The notes under the pieces are model-generated. The model worked only from the letters and a program-made list of their open reading frames with translations, had not been told where the DNA came from and made no database searches. A program made the position numbers and the translations under genes. A DNA stretch of 64,000 nucleotides. Source: Frankia umida. Its GTDB lineage: Bacteria; Actinomycetota; Actinomycetes; Frankiales; Frankiaceae. Location: the NCBI RefSeq assembly GCF_023242945.1, contig NZ_JALKFT010000004.1, positions 62,001 through 126,000 on the forward strand, written 5' to 3'. This document shows, piece after piece, positions 51,284-59,370 of this stretch (position 1 is the stretch's first letter; each line of letters begins with the position of its first letter).

Positions 51284-53059
51284 TCAGCAGGCTCGGGCCA
51301 GCGCCGGTGGCAGTCGAGGATGCGCGAGCACGGGCTGTCCGGCGGTGAAGACGCCGCGCACGAAGTCCCGGCGTTCGAACAGGCTCAGGTCACCCGGATC
51401 CGTGTCCAGAACGATCGCGTCGAACACGTTGCCGGGGGCGAGCCGGCCGCGCCGCCCGCCCGTCCCACCCTGGCCGGACCCGACCACGCCGTGATCCGGT
51501 GCGTCCGGCGCCGGCGCCGGCGACTCGGCATACGGCCAGCCATGACCCGGGGAGCACAGTGTGGCGCCGTTGCTGGTGGCGGCGAGCAGGGCTTCCGGCG
51601 GGGTCAGGCCGGCCCGGCGTAGATGGCTGATCTCGGCGAGGTTGCCGCCGTGCCGGCTGCGGTGGCGGGCGTCGCTGCCGAGGGCGATGCGCACCCCGGC
51701 CGCACGGGCCACCGCGATGGTCTCGGTGAGTGCGGCGGCGGTCGACTCGGCGCGTTCCACGGCCCAGCCAGGAAGCACACCTGTGCGGGCAAGGGCTGCG
51801 AGGTCCAGATAGGAGGACAGGGTCGGGACCAGCGTCACCCCACGGGCGGCCATCGCGGCGGCGGCCCGTTCACCCAGACCGATCCCGTGCTCGATGGAAC
51901 GCGCCCCCGCGGCGACCGCGGCCTCGACCGCCCGCGCGCCCAGAGCGTGCATCATCACCGGCCGACCGTAACGGCCGGCCTCGGCGACCGCGGCTGCCAG
52001 CTCGGCCGGGGCGAACGGCAACTCGGTGAAGCCGGGTCGGGTGGACATCACCCCGCCACTGGCGTAGATCATCACCCAGTCGGCGCCGGCACGTAGCACC
52101 CCGCGCACGGCGGTGGGCAGGTCACCGGCGACGCTCGCGCTGTGCGCCGGACGGTCCGGGTAGACAGGACCGAGCACATCCTGGGTGGACTCGAGGCCCG
52201 GCCCGAGGATGGCGCCGTCGCCGTGACGCCCGTTGCGGCTCAGCGCCACCACCGACACGCCGAGTCTCGGCCCGGGGACGGTGCCCGTGGCGAGCGCGTC
52301 ACGCACCCCGGCGTCGGCCCCACCGGCATCGCGCACCCAGGTCACCCCGGCCCGCAACGTTGCCCGCAGGGCCTCGGCGGTCTGCAGGAACCTGGTGGAC
52401 AGCGGCGCCGTGACCAGTTCGAACGGATCATAGGTGGACTGGGTGAGGTGCGCGTGGCAGTCGACCACGCCGGGCATGACGAACAGCCCGCGCGCGTCGA
52501 CGTCGATCGCCTCGGGGTCGATCGGCAGGGCACGGCCGACGGCCCGCACGATCCCGTCGCGCACCGCGAGGTCGCAGGGCTCGCTGAAGCGTCCCGTCCG
52601 GTCCAGCACATGGCACTCACGCAGGGTGAACGCCCGCCCGCCGCGCCCTTCGCGCCGCGGAACGACGTCCGCACCGGGGGCGGTCTCCGTACCGGAGGCG
52701 GAGTCAGTGCCAGGGGCGGAGTCAGTGCCAGGGGCGGAGTCAGTGCCGGAGGCGGAGTCAGTGCCGGAGGCGGAGTCAGTGCCGGAGGCGGAGTCAGTGC
52801 CGGAGGCGGAGTCAGTGCCGGGGGCGGAGTCAGTGCCGGGGGCGGTGTTCGCGCCGGGGGCGGTCTCGCCGCCGAGGTCACGGGACACCGAGGAACGCGG
52901 AGGCGTCGCGGATGCGGGAGTCGACGGCGGGGTCGAGGATGAGGACGCACGAGATTCGGACAAGGCAGCGCCGTTCCTGCTGGGTGGAATGGACGACCGT
53001 GGTCGCCGACCGGAGGAACCCGTGGCGACGGTGTGCCGCGGACCGACGGTGCTCTCCAC
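51284..53059 (-). CDS. Amidohydrolase-family metal enzyme with repeat N-terminus
   Basis: 591 residues. From about 145 on it is an amidohydrolase-superfamily enzyme of the imidazolonepropionase/prolidase-like group. Metal ligands are seen in VMPGVVDCHAHLTQSTYDPF, a second metal-site region in VMMHALGARAVEAAVAAGAR with IEHGIGLGERA, and the final Asp in VRIALGSDARHRSRHGGN. The substrate is unknown. The N-terminal 140 residues are disordered and contain about ten SA(S/P)GTD hexapeptides encoded by an 18-bp tandem repeat. No start codon lies between the repeats and the enzyme fold, so the repeats are probably translated. The start is taken as ATG 53059. Confidence 0.8.
   Translation of the reverse strand: MESTVGPRHTVATGSSGRRPRSSIPPSRNGAALSESRASSSSTPPSTPASATPPRSSVSRDLGGETAPGANTAPGTDSAPGTDSASGTDSASGTDSASGTDSASGTDSAPGTDSAPGTDSASGTETAPGADVVPRREGRGGRAFTLRECHVLDRTGRFSEPCDLAVRDGIVRAVGRALPIDPEAIDVDARGLFVMPGVVDCHAHLTQSTYDPFELVTAPLSTRFLQTAEALRATLRAGVTWVRDAGGADAGVRDALATGTVPGPRLGVSVVALSRNGRHGDGAILGPGLESTQDVLGPVYPDRPAHSASVAGDLPTAVRGVLRAGADWVMIYASGGVMSTRPGFTELPFAPAELAAAVAEAGRYGRPVMMHALGARAVEAAVAAGARSIEHGIGLGERAAAAMAARGVTLVPTLSSYLDLAALARTGVLPGWAVERAESTAAALTETIAVARAAGVRIALGSDARHRSRHGGNLAEISHLRRAGLTPPEALLAATSNGATLCSPGHGWPYAESPAPAPDAPDHGVVGSGQGGTGGRRGRLAPGNVFDAIVLDTDPGDLSLFERRDFVRGVFTAGQPVLAHPRLPPALARAC
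52676..52866. repeat. 18-bp in-frame tandem repeats, eight exact cores
   Basis: The core GAGTCAGTGCC recurs at exact 18-bp steps from 52701 to 52827 (eight times), with degenerate copies on both sides. Units differ only at two bases (CAGGGGCG or CGGAGGCG). They encode SASGTD/SAPGTD on the minus strand. The high identity suggests recent expansion. Confidence 0.92.
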
Positions 53060-53493
53060 GACCGGGAGAACCGAAAGCCAGGACTGCCCACCGAAAGGCG
53101 GGACGATCCGCAGGCGGGACGGCCCGCGACCGCGATGGTCAGCAGGCGTACGGAACCGCGGGGGTCAGCGGGGACAGGCCGCCGTGCACACCCGGCAGGT
53201 GTCGATATGACGGCGGTGGGTGAGCGCACGAGCCAGGTCCACCCGCGACCGCGGCATCACCGTGGCCAGCGACCTGCCCATGATCCCCATGCCTCCCGCC
53301 GGCGACCCAGGGGCGACACTCGCCCGACCTCACGGTAACCAATGCCCGGCAGCGACGCAAAGCCGTCGACGCACCGGCCGTCGACCAGGTGCGTCTTCTG
53401 TCGTCCACCGTGGGCGGGCGGGGACACCCGTCCGATCGGGATCTGGATCACTGGGGGTGACAACGATCGGGGTAGCTGGTCAGACTGGACCTG
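53060..53493. other. Divergent intergenic region, nothing specific seen
   Basis: 434 bp between the amidohydrolase (minus) and the DUF309 gene (plus). No domain-bearing frame, repeat or clear promoter element was recognised. Confidence 0.4.
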
Positions 53494-54015
53494 ATGACCA
53501 CATCACCGCCTCCCCGGCGACCAGTCGCGCGATCCCGCGACGCGCTGGGCCGGCCGTTGCCGCCGGGCGTCGTCGGTGTCGCGCCGTTGGAGCTGCCCGA
53601 CACGCTGCCGGCGCCAGCCGCGCTCGCCGCTGCCCAGCATCTGCTCGACACCGGTCTGCCGTTCCAGGCGCACGAGGTGCTCGAGGCGTCCTGGAAGGCC
53701 GCCGAGGACGACGACCGGGGACTGTGGCGGGCGCTCACCCAGCTGGCCGTGGGGCTGACCCAGCTGGCCCGGGGCAACGTCCCGGGCGGCGTCGCGGTGC
53801 TCGCCCGCGCCGCCGAGGGCCTCACCCCCTACGTCGGGCGGCACCCGCACGGGGTGGATGCCGCCGCGCTCATCGACTGGTGCGAGCAGACCGCCCGCGC
53901 CGCCGTCCAGAGCCGCGCGGCGACCACGACCACGACCACGGCTTCGGCTTCGGCTTCGGCGGCTGACTCTCGCCCGGTAACGGTTGCGCTGCGTCCACCT
54001 CGACTGGTGGGGTGA
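53494..54015 (+). CDS. DUF309 domain protein
   Basis: 173-residue soluble protein. The DUF309 core (about 45-130) has FQAHEVLEASWKAAEDDDRG, LWRALTQLAVGLTQLARGN and a helix ending in DWCEQTARA. The HEVLE(A/D)xW motif is the family signature, with a conserved His-Glu that may bind metal; no function is established. The C-terminal tail is Thr/Ala/Ser low complexity (TTTTTTASASASAA). Start ATG 53494 lacks a strong ribosome site. Confidence 0.82.
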   Translation: MTTSPPPRRPVARSRDALGRPLPPGVVGVAPLELPDTLPAPAALAAAQHLLDTGLPFQAHEVLEASWKAAEDDDRGLWRALTQLAVGLTQLARGNVPGGVAVLARAAEGLTPYVGRHPHGVDAAALIDWCEQTARAAVQSRAATTTTTTASASASAADSRPVTVALRPPRLVG

Positions 54016-54158
54016 GTCCACAAAGGCGCTGCGACCGGATCAGTCCTGTGAACGTACCCACCGGAATTCTCACGCACTGACACTCGTTGGTCAGTCAAGA
54101 GCGCCGGAGGTAAGTGGGCGACCGGCCCCCGGCGGCCTGGGCGATCCGAGGAGATCCG

Positions 54159-55352
54159 ATGGAAGACGCAGTCATCGTCGACGCGGTCCGCACGGCATCG
54201 GGGCGGGGCAAGCCGGGCGGAGCGCTCTACGCGCTGCATCCGGCGCAGCTGCTGGCCACCGTGCTCAGCTCCCTGGTCAGCCGCAACGATCTCGACCCGG
54301 CGCTGGTCGATGACGTCATCGCCGGCTGTGTGGGTCAGATCGGCGAGCAGTCGTCGAACATCGCCCGCACCGCGGTGCTGTCCGCCGGCTTCCCCGAGAC
54401 GGTGCCCGCCACGACCGTCGACCGGCAGTGCGGTTCGAGCCAACAGGCCGCCCACTTCGCCGCGCAGGGCGTGATCGCCGGGGCCTACGACGTGGTCATC
54501 GCCTGCGGTGTGGAGTCGATGAGCCGGGTGCCGATGGGTTCGTCGGTCGCCGGCCAGGACGCCGAAGGTCCCGGGCTGCGAGCCCGCTACCCCGAGGGGC
54601 TCGCCTCCCAGGGGATCGGCGCGGAACTGATCGCTGCCCGCTGGAAGCTCGACCGCGACGAGCTGGACACCTTCGCCGCGCGCTCGCACGAACTCGCCGC
54701 CGCCGCGACGGCCGCCGGCGACTTCACACGTGAGATCATCCCCGTCCCGCTGCCGCAGGCCGACGGGAGCGTCCACTCCCACCTGGTCGACGAGACCGTG
54801 CGGGCCGGGACCACCGTGGCCAGGCTGGGGTCGCTGCGGCCGTCGTTCCACACCGAGGCCTGGGCGCGACGGTTCCCCGAGATCGGCTGGAACATCACCC
54901 CGGGCAACGCCTCCCCGCTGACCGACGGGGCGTCCGCCGTCCTGATCATGAGTGCGTCGAAGGCGGCGGAACTCGGCCTGCGCCCCCGCGCCCGCTTCCA
55001 CGCGTTCGCCCTCGCCGGGGATGACCCGCTGCTCATGCTCACCGCGCCCATCCCCGCCACCCGCAGAATCCTCGCGCGCACCGGACTGTCCCTGGACGAC
55101 ATCGACGCCTACGAGGTGAACGAGGCCTTCGCGCCGGTCCCACTGGCCTGGGCCCGTGAGCTGGGCGCCGACCCGGCCCGGCTCAACCCCCGCGGCGGCG
55201 CCATCGCGCTCGGCCACGCCCTGGGCGGCTCGGGCACCCGCCTGCTCGCCACCCTGGTGAACCACCTGGAGGCCACCGGCGGACGCTACGGACTACAGAC
55301 GATGTGCGAGGGCGGGGGCATGGCCAACGCCACCATCATCGAGCGCCTCTGA
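54159..55352 (+). CDS. Thiolase family acetyl-CoA acyltransferase
   Basis: 397-residue thiolase joining or cleaving acyl-CoA and acetyl-CoA. The nucleophile is Cys91 (TTVDRQCGSSQQAAHFAAQG). The other catalytic parts are YEVNEAFAPV, GGAIALGHALGGSGTR with the His, and the second Cys in TMCEGGGMANATI. The length is standard. ATG 54159 has GAGGAG upstream. In actinobacteria such stand-alone thiolases mostly serve fatty-acid or steroid beta-oxidation; no partner dehydrogenase is adjacent. Confidence 0.92.
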   Translation: MEDAVIVDAVRTASGRGKPGGALYALHPAQLLATVLSSLVSRNDLDPALVDDVIAGCVGQIGEQSSNIARTAVLSAGFPETVPATTVDRQCGSSQQAAHFAAQGVIAGAYDVVIACGVESMSRVPMGSSVAGQDAEGPGLRARYPEGLASQGIGAELIAARWKLDRDELDTFAARSHELAAAATAAGDFTREIIPVPLPQADGSVHSHLVDETVRAGTTVARLGSLRPSFHTEAWARRFPEIGWNITPGNASPLTDGASAVLIMSASKAAELGLRPRARFHAFALAGDDPLLMLTAPIPATRRILARTGLSLDDIDAYEVNEAFAPVPLAWARELGADPARLNPRGGAIALGHALGGSGTRLLATLVNHLEATGGRYGLQTMCEGGGMANATIIERL

Positions 55353-55370
55353 CCGCATCCCCACCCGCGG

Positions 55371-56240
55371 TCAGCCGGTGACCGCGGTGACGGACAGCTG
55401 CTGGACGGATGCCGAGGCGCACGCCGACGTGTCCGACAGCGGCTGGCGCAGCGCCGTGTGCGATCCGGGCGGGTAGACCCGCAGCGCCGTCACCGCGGTG
55501 ATCTGCCCGGCGTCCAGACATCCTTCCTGGATGCCCGGGTGGACGATGCGCAGGACGGCGGACGCGGACCCGCCCGGGGCCAGGCTCACCGTCGTCGCGG
55601 CGGCGCCGGTGCGGGTCGCGGCGGCGCCGACCTGCGCCCCCGCGGCGTCCAGGTACGACACGCCGGGGAAGCCCCGCAGCGCACAGGTCACGGTGCCGGT
55701 GTTGGTCAGCACGAGCCGCTCGTAGGTACTGCCGGCCGCACCCTCCGGGTCGGCGACCCGCAGTGACAGTGCCGAGGCCGGGCAGATCCCGGACGATCCG
55801 GCGCCCGGGGCCGGCACCGTCGCGTTCGAGACCGGCGCAGTCGGGTTCGTGACCGGCGCAGTCGGGTTCGTGACCGCAGGCGGGTTCGTAGCCGGAGCGG
55901 TCGAGGCCGACACGGTGGCCGTCGCGGGCGGCGGTGAGGTGCTCACGGCGGGTGGGCCGCCGGCCGGCGCGACCGTCGTCGCGGCGGGTCCGGCGTCCGA
56001 GCCGCATCCCGCGACCGCGCCGACCACCAACGCGCCGACCACCGCCAGCATCATCGCCCGGGCCGGCCGCTCGATCGCCCGTCCCCCCCACGCACGACGG
56101 TGCCGCCGGGACGGTCGTCCTGACCGCGACCCCTCCTCCCCGGCACGGTCGCGCTCCCCGGCACGGTCGCGCCGGTCAGGTCGGGGGTGCTGATCCGGCG
56201 GACCCTGCTGGCCAGAGCTGTGCGGCTGGTGCGCGTACAT
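55371..56240 (-). CDS. DUF4232 lipoprotein
   Basis: 289 residues. A basic, unusually long cytoplasmic N-terminus (about 60 residues) leads to a signal segment MMLAVVGALVVGAVAGCGSD with a lipobox Cys. A Thr/Pro-rich linker with APVTNPTAPV repeats follows, then a DUF4232 domain (about 150-285: CPASALSLRV, TYERLVLTNTGTVTCALRGF, PGVSYLDAAG) with paired Cys that could form disulfides. It is probably anchored outside the membrane; its function is unknown. ATG 56240 has GGGGAGG upstream. The true start could be the internal ATG right before the signal, which would give a normal lipoprotein length. Confidence 0.82.
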   Translation of the reverse strand: MYAHQPHSSGQQGPPDQHPRPDRRDRAGERDRAGEEGSRSGRPSRRHRRAWGGRAIERPARAMMLAVVGALVVGAVAGCGSDAGPAATTVAPAGGPPAVSTSPPPATATVSASTAPATNPPAVTNPTAPVTNPTAPVSNATVPAPGAGSSGICPASALSLRVADPEGAAGSTYERLVLTNTGTVTCALRGFPGVSYLDAAGAQVGAAATRTGAAATTVSLAPGGSASAVLRIVHPGIQEGCLDAGQITAVTALRVYPPGSHTALRQPLSDTSACASASVQQLSVTAVTG

Positions 56241-56737
56241 GGCGACCTCCCCAGTCCGGCACCGGCAAGCGGGCGATGCCGGGCTACTCGGACGGCGCCG
56301 CGTCGATGCTGCGACGCCACCGCTGTCAACGTCTTTCCGTTCTCGTCCTACGGCCGCTGTCCTCTATCCCCTGCCCAAAGTCACGATGCGTGACACCCGA
56401 TCGGTGGGCTGGCCCGCGCCGCGGGATGGGGCTGGCCCGATCGAGTGATCCACCTTCGTGGCCGGCCGGTGCCGCGGTCGTCGGCGTGGCGGCGGACCGT
56501 GCTGCTGGACGACGTGTCCACACCGTGATCTTTTACCGATGGGCGGCACGGGTATGGACCGCCCGGCAACGACGGGTCATCGTGAAACGAACGGGCCAGC
56601 CGGCGCGTTGATACCCCGGATACGGGGTATGGCCTGCGCCAGGTCGTCCCGCACCGACCGGAAGGGATCATGACAGACTCCGCCGACGCCGGATGTAGTT
56701 CCGGCCGACCCACGTACGCGCCGACGGGGGTCGACCG
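56241..56737. other. Divergent region with inverted repeat
   Basis: 497 bp between the DUF4232 gene and the CNNM pair. It contains the inverted repeat ATACCCC-N6-GGGGTAT (56611-56630), about 110 bp before the TTG start, which may be an operator or hairpin. No M-box or other riboswitch was recognised. Confidence 0.4.
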
Positions 56738-58081
56738 TTGATCGAGGCGCTCTTGCTGATAGCCGGGTTGGCGCTTGTCGCCGCCTGTGGAATCTTCGTC
56801 GCCGCGGAATTCGCCCTCGTCACGGCGGACCGGCCCTCCATCGAGCGGGCCGCCGAACGCGGCGAACGCGGGGCCCGCGGGGTGCTGGCCGCCCTGCGCA
56901 CCCTGTCCACCCAGCTCTCGGGTGCCCAGTTGGGCATCACCGTGACGAACCTGGCCATCGGTTTCCTCACCGAACCCGCCATCGCCGACCTGTTGCGGGG
57001 TCCGCTGCGCGGCATCGGAGTCAGTGGCGGTGCGGTCGACGCACTGTCGGTGACGATCGCGATGGTGCTGGCGACCGCCGTCACCATGATCTTCGGTGAG
57101 CTGATCCCGAAGAACCTGGCCCTGTCCAGCCCGCTGCCCACCGCCAAGCTGGTGCAGGGGCCGCAGCGGGCGTTCACCCGGCTGGCCGGGCTGCCCATCC
57201 GGTCGCTGAACGCCTCCGCCAACGCGCTGCTGCACCCCCTCGGTATCACCCCGCAGGAGGAGCTCGCCTCCGCCCGCTCGGCGCAGGAGCTGTTCTCCCT
57301 GGTGGGACGCTCGGCCGAGCACGGCACGCTGTCGCAGGAGACCGCGACACTGGTCCAACGGTCGCTGCTGTTCGGTGACCGCACCGCCGAGGATGTGATG
57401 ACCCCCCGGATGCGGATGCGCACCGTGCACGCGGACGAGCCGATCAGCGAGGTCATCACGCTCACCCGACGCACCGGGCATTCCCGCTTCCCCGTGCTCG
57501 GCGCGGACAGCGACGACGTCGTCGGCGTCATCCACATCAAGAACGCCGTGGGCGTCCCCGAGGAGGCCCGCGACCACACGCCGGTGCGTGAGGTCATGGT
57601 CACGCCGGTGACCGTGCCGTCCACGTTGTTGTTGGAACCGCTGCTGGAGACACTGCGAGCCGGTGGACTCCAGATGGCCATCGTCGTCGACGAGTTCGGC
57701 GGGACGGACGGTCTGGTCACCGCCGAGGACCTGATCGAGGAGATCGTCGGCGACGTCGTCGACGAACACGACCGGGTCTCCCCCCGCGCGCTGCGCCGTC
57801 ACGACGGCACCTGGCTGCTCTCCGGTCTGCTACGCCCCGAGGAGGCTGGCAACATCACCGGGATCGAGATCCCCACCGACGACACCTACCAGACGCTCGG
57901 CGGGCTGATGGCCCGTGCGCTCGGCCGCATCCCCCACGGCGGCGACAGCACCCTCGTGGACGGTGTGCGTTACACCGTCGAACGCATGGACGGCCGTCGG
58001 GTCGACCGCGTCCGCCTCGACGGAACCGGCCGGCCCGGTGCTGCCAGCGACGCCCGTGAGCCAGAGGCGACGGCCCGATGA
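56738..58081 (+). CDS. CNNM/CorC-type membrane protein (DUF21-CBS-CorC_HlyC)
   Basis: 447 residues with the complete family layout. DUF21 membrane domain of four spans (to about 190: FVAAEFALVTADRPSIE, LSGAQLGITVTNLAIGFLTE, FGELIPKNLAL), a CBS pair (about 210-335: EDVMTPRMRMRTVHADEPIS, FPVLGADSDDVVGVIHIKN, VVDEFGGTDGLVTAEDL) and a C-terminal CorC_HlyC domain (to about 430). Relatives handle Mg2+/divalent cation efflux or homeostasis. TTG 56738 is chosen with GGGGG upstream and because DUF21 starts at once. It overlaps the next gene by ATGA. Confidence 0.9.
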   Translation: MIEALLLIAGLALVAACGIFVAAEFALVTADRPSIERAAERGERGARGVLAALRTLSTQLSGAQLGITVTNLAIGFLTEPAIADLLRGPLRGIGVSGGAVDALSVTIAMVLATAVTMIFGELIPKNLALSSPLPTAKLVQGPQRAFTRLAGLPIRSLNASANALLHPLGITPQEELASARSAQELFSLVGRSAEHGTLSQETATLVQRSLLFGDRTAEDVMTPRMRMRTVHADEPISEVITLTRRTGHSRFPVLGADSDDVVGVIHIKNAVGVPEEARDHTPVREVMVTPVTVPSTLLLEPLLETLRAGGLQMAIVVDEFGGTDGLVTAEDLIEEIVGDVVDEHDRVSPRALRRHDGTWLLSGLLRPEEAGNITGIEIPTDDTYQTLGGLMARALGRIPHGGDSTLVDGVRYTVERMDGRRVDRVRLDGTGRPGAASDAREPEATAR

Positions 58082-59145
58082 GCCCCCTGCTCGCGGTCTC
58101 GGCGACCGTCGCGTTGCTCCTGCTCAACGCCCTGTTCGTCGGCGCCGAGTTCGCGTTGATCTCGGCTCGGCGGACCAGCATCGAACCGCTCGCCGAGTCC
58201 GGCAACCGGCTGGCGAAGATCACACTGGGGGCGATGGAGCACGTCTCACTGATGCTCGCCGGCGCGCAGCTGGGCATCACCGTCTGCACCCTGGGACTTG
58301 GTGCCCTCGGTGAGCCGGCGGTCGCGGATCTGCTGCACGGCCCGTTCGAGGCGATCTCCCTGCCTGCGGCGCTGCTGCATCCGCTGTCGTTCGCCGTCGC
58401 CCTGGCGCTGGTCACCTTTCTGCACGTCGTCATCGGCGAGATGGTCCCGAAGAACATCGCGCTGACGATGCCGGACAAGGCCGTGCTGCTGCTCGCACCG
58501 ATGCTCGTCGGCTTCGTCCGACTGGGCAAGCCGCTGATCATCGCGCTGAACAAGGTGGCGAACCTGTCACTGCGCGCCGTCGGCGTCGAACCGAAGGACG
58601 AGGTCGCCAGCACCTTCACCCGCGACGAGGTGGCCGGACTCGTCGAGGAGTCCCACCGCGAGGGCCTGCTCGCCCAGGACGAGCACGAACTGCTCACCGG
58701 CGCGTTGTCGTTCGAGGAACGCACCGCCCGTGGCGTGCTGCTCGCACCCGGCAGCCTCGTCACCGTGCCACCGACGATCACTCCCCGGGAGGTCGAGCAG
58801 CTGGCCGCCCGCACCGGCTACACCCGCTTCCCGGTCTGCGACACCAGCGGTGAGATGACCGGCTACCTGCACCTCAAGGACGTGCTGGAGACCCGTTCGA
58901 CCAAGCGGACGAGTCCGGTGGCCGCCAAGTGGGTCCGTCCACTGGCACATGTCGCCGCGGACGACAGCCTGCGCACGGCGTTGGCCACCATGCAGCACTC
59001 CGGCGCCCACCTCGCCCGCGTCACCGACGACGCCGGTGCGGTGCTTGGCCTGGTCGCCCTCGAGGACATCCTCGAGGAACTGGTCGGCGAGATCCGCGAC
59101 GACGCCGGACGTGGCCGGCTACGCCAGGAGCCCCAACCCGCCTGA
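58078..59145 (+). CDS. CNNM-type membrane protein lacking CorC_HlyC domain
   Basis: 355-residue second member of the pair: DUF21 membrane domain (NALFVGAEFALISARRTSIE, LAGAQLGITVCTLGLGALGE, GEMVPKNIALTMPDKAVLL) and a CBS pair (about 220-345, with FPVCDTSGEMTGYLHLKD and VLGLVALEDILEELVGEIRD). It ends right after the second CBS, so the CorC_HlyC domain of its partner is absent. This long-plus-short tandem is conserved in actinobacteria (Rv1842c-Rv1841c in M. tuberculosis, from memory) and suggests a heterodimer. It starts at ATG 58078 inside the first gene's stop. Confidence 0.9.
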   Translation: MSPLLAVSATVALLLLNALFVGAEFALISARRTSIEPLAESGNRLAKITLGAMEHVSLMLAGAQLGITVCTLGLGALGEPAVADLLHGPFEAISLPAALLHPLSFAVALALVTFLHVVIGEMVPKNIALTMPDKAVLLLAPMLVGFVRLGKPLIIALNKVANLSLRAVGVEPKDEVASTFTRDEVAGLVEESHREGLLAQDEHELLTGALSFEERTARGVLLAPGSLVTVPPTITPREVEQLAARTGYTRFPVCDTSGEMTGYLHLKDVLETRSTKRTSPVAAKWVRPLAHVAADDSLRTALATMQHSGAHLARVTDDAGAVLGLVALEDILEELVGEIRDDAGRGRLRQEPQPA

Positions 59146-59370
59146 GCGGCTGTGTCCCTCCCGACACCGCCTTACCCGTGCGCGCCCTGGACTGGCAGGC
59201 GGTGTCCGGACCTGGCCGGCGGTGTCGGGGTGGAGACAAAGCACCGGGCTACTGGGCCCTATCACCTGCTGGTATGAAGAACAGGTCAGAGCGATACCGC
59301 CGGGGCGGGCGGACGTCGCCGAAGCAGGGGGTTTGCGGGGCGCGCGGCGCCGCCGCGGGAGTGGGGCACG

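Noticed and set aside
56600..56737. Possible Mg2+ (M-box/ykoK) riboswitch before the CNNM pair
   Set aside because: Only a short inverted repeat is present; no M-box core motifs are recognisable and the region is too short.
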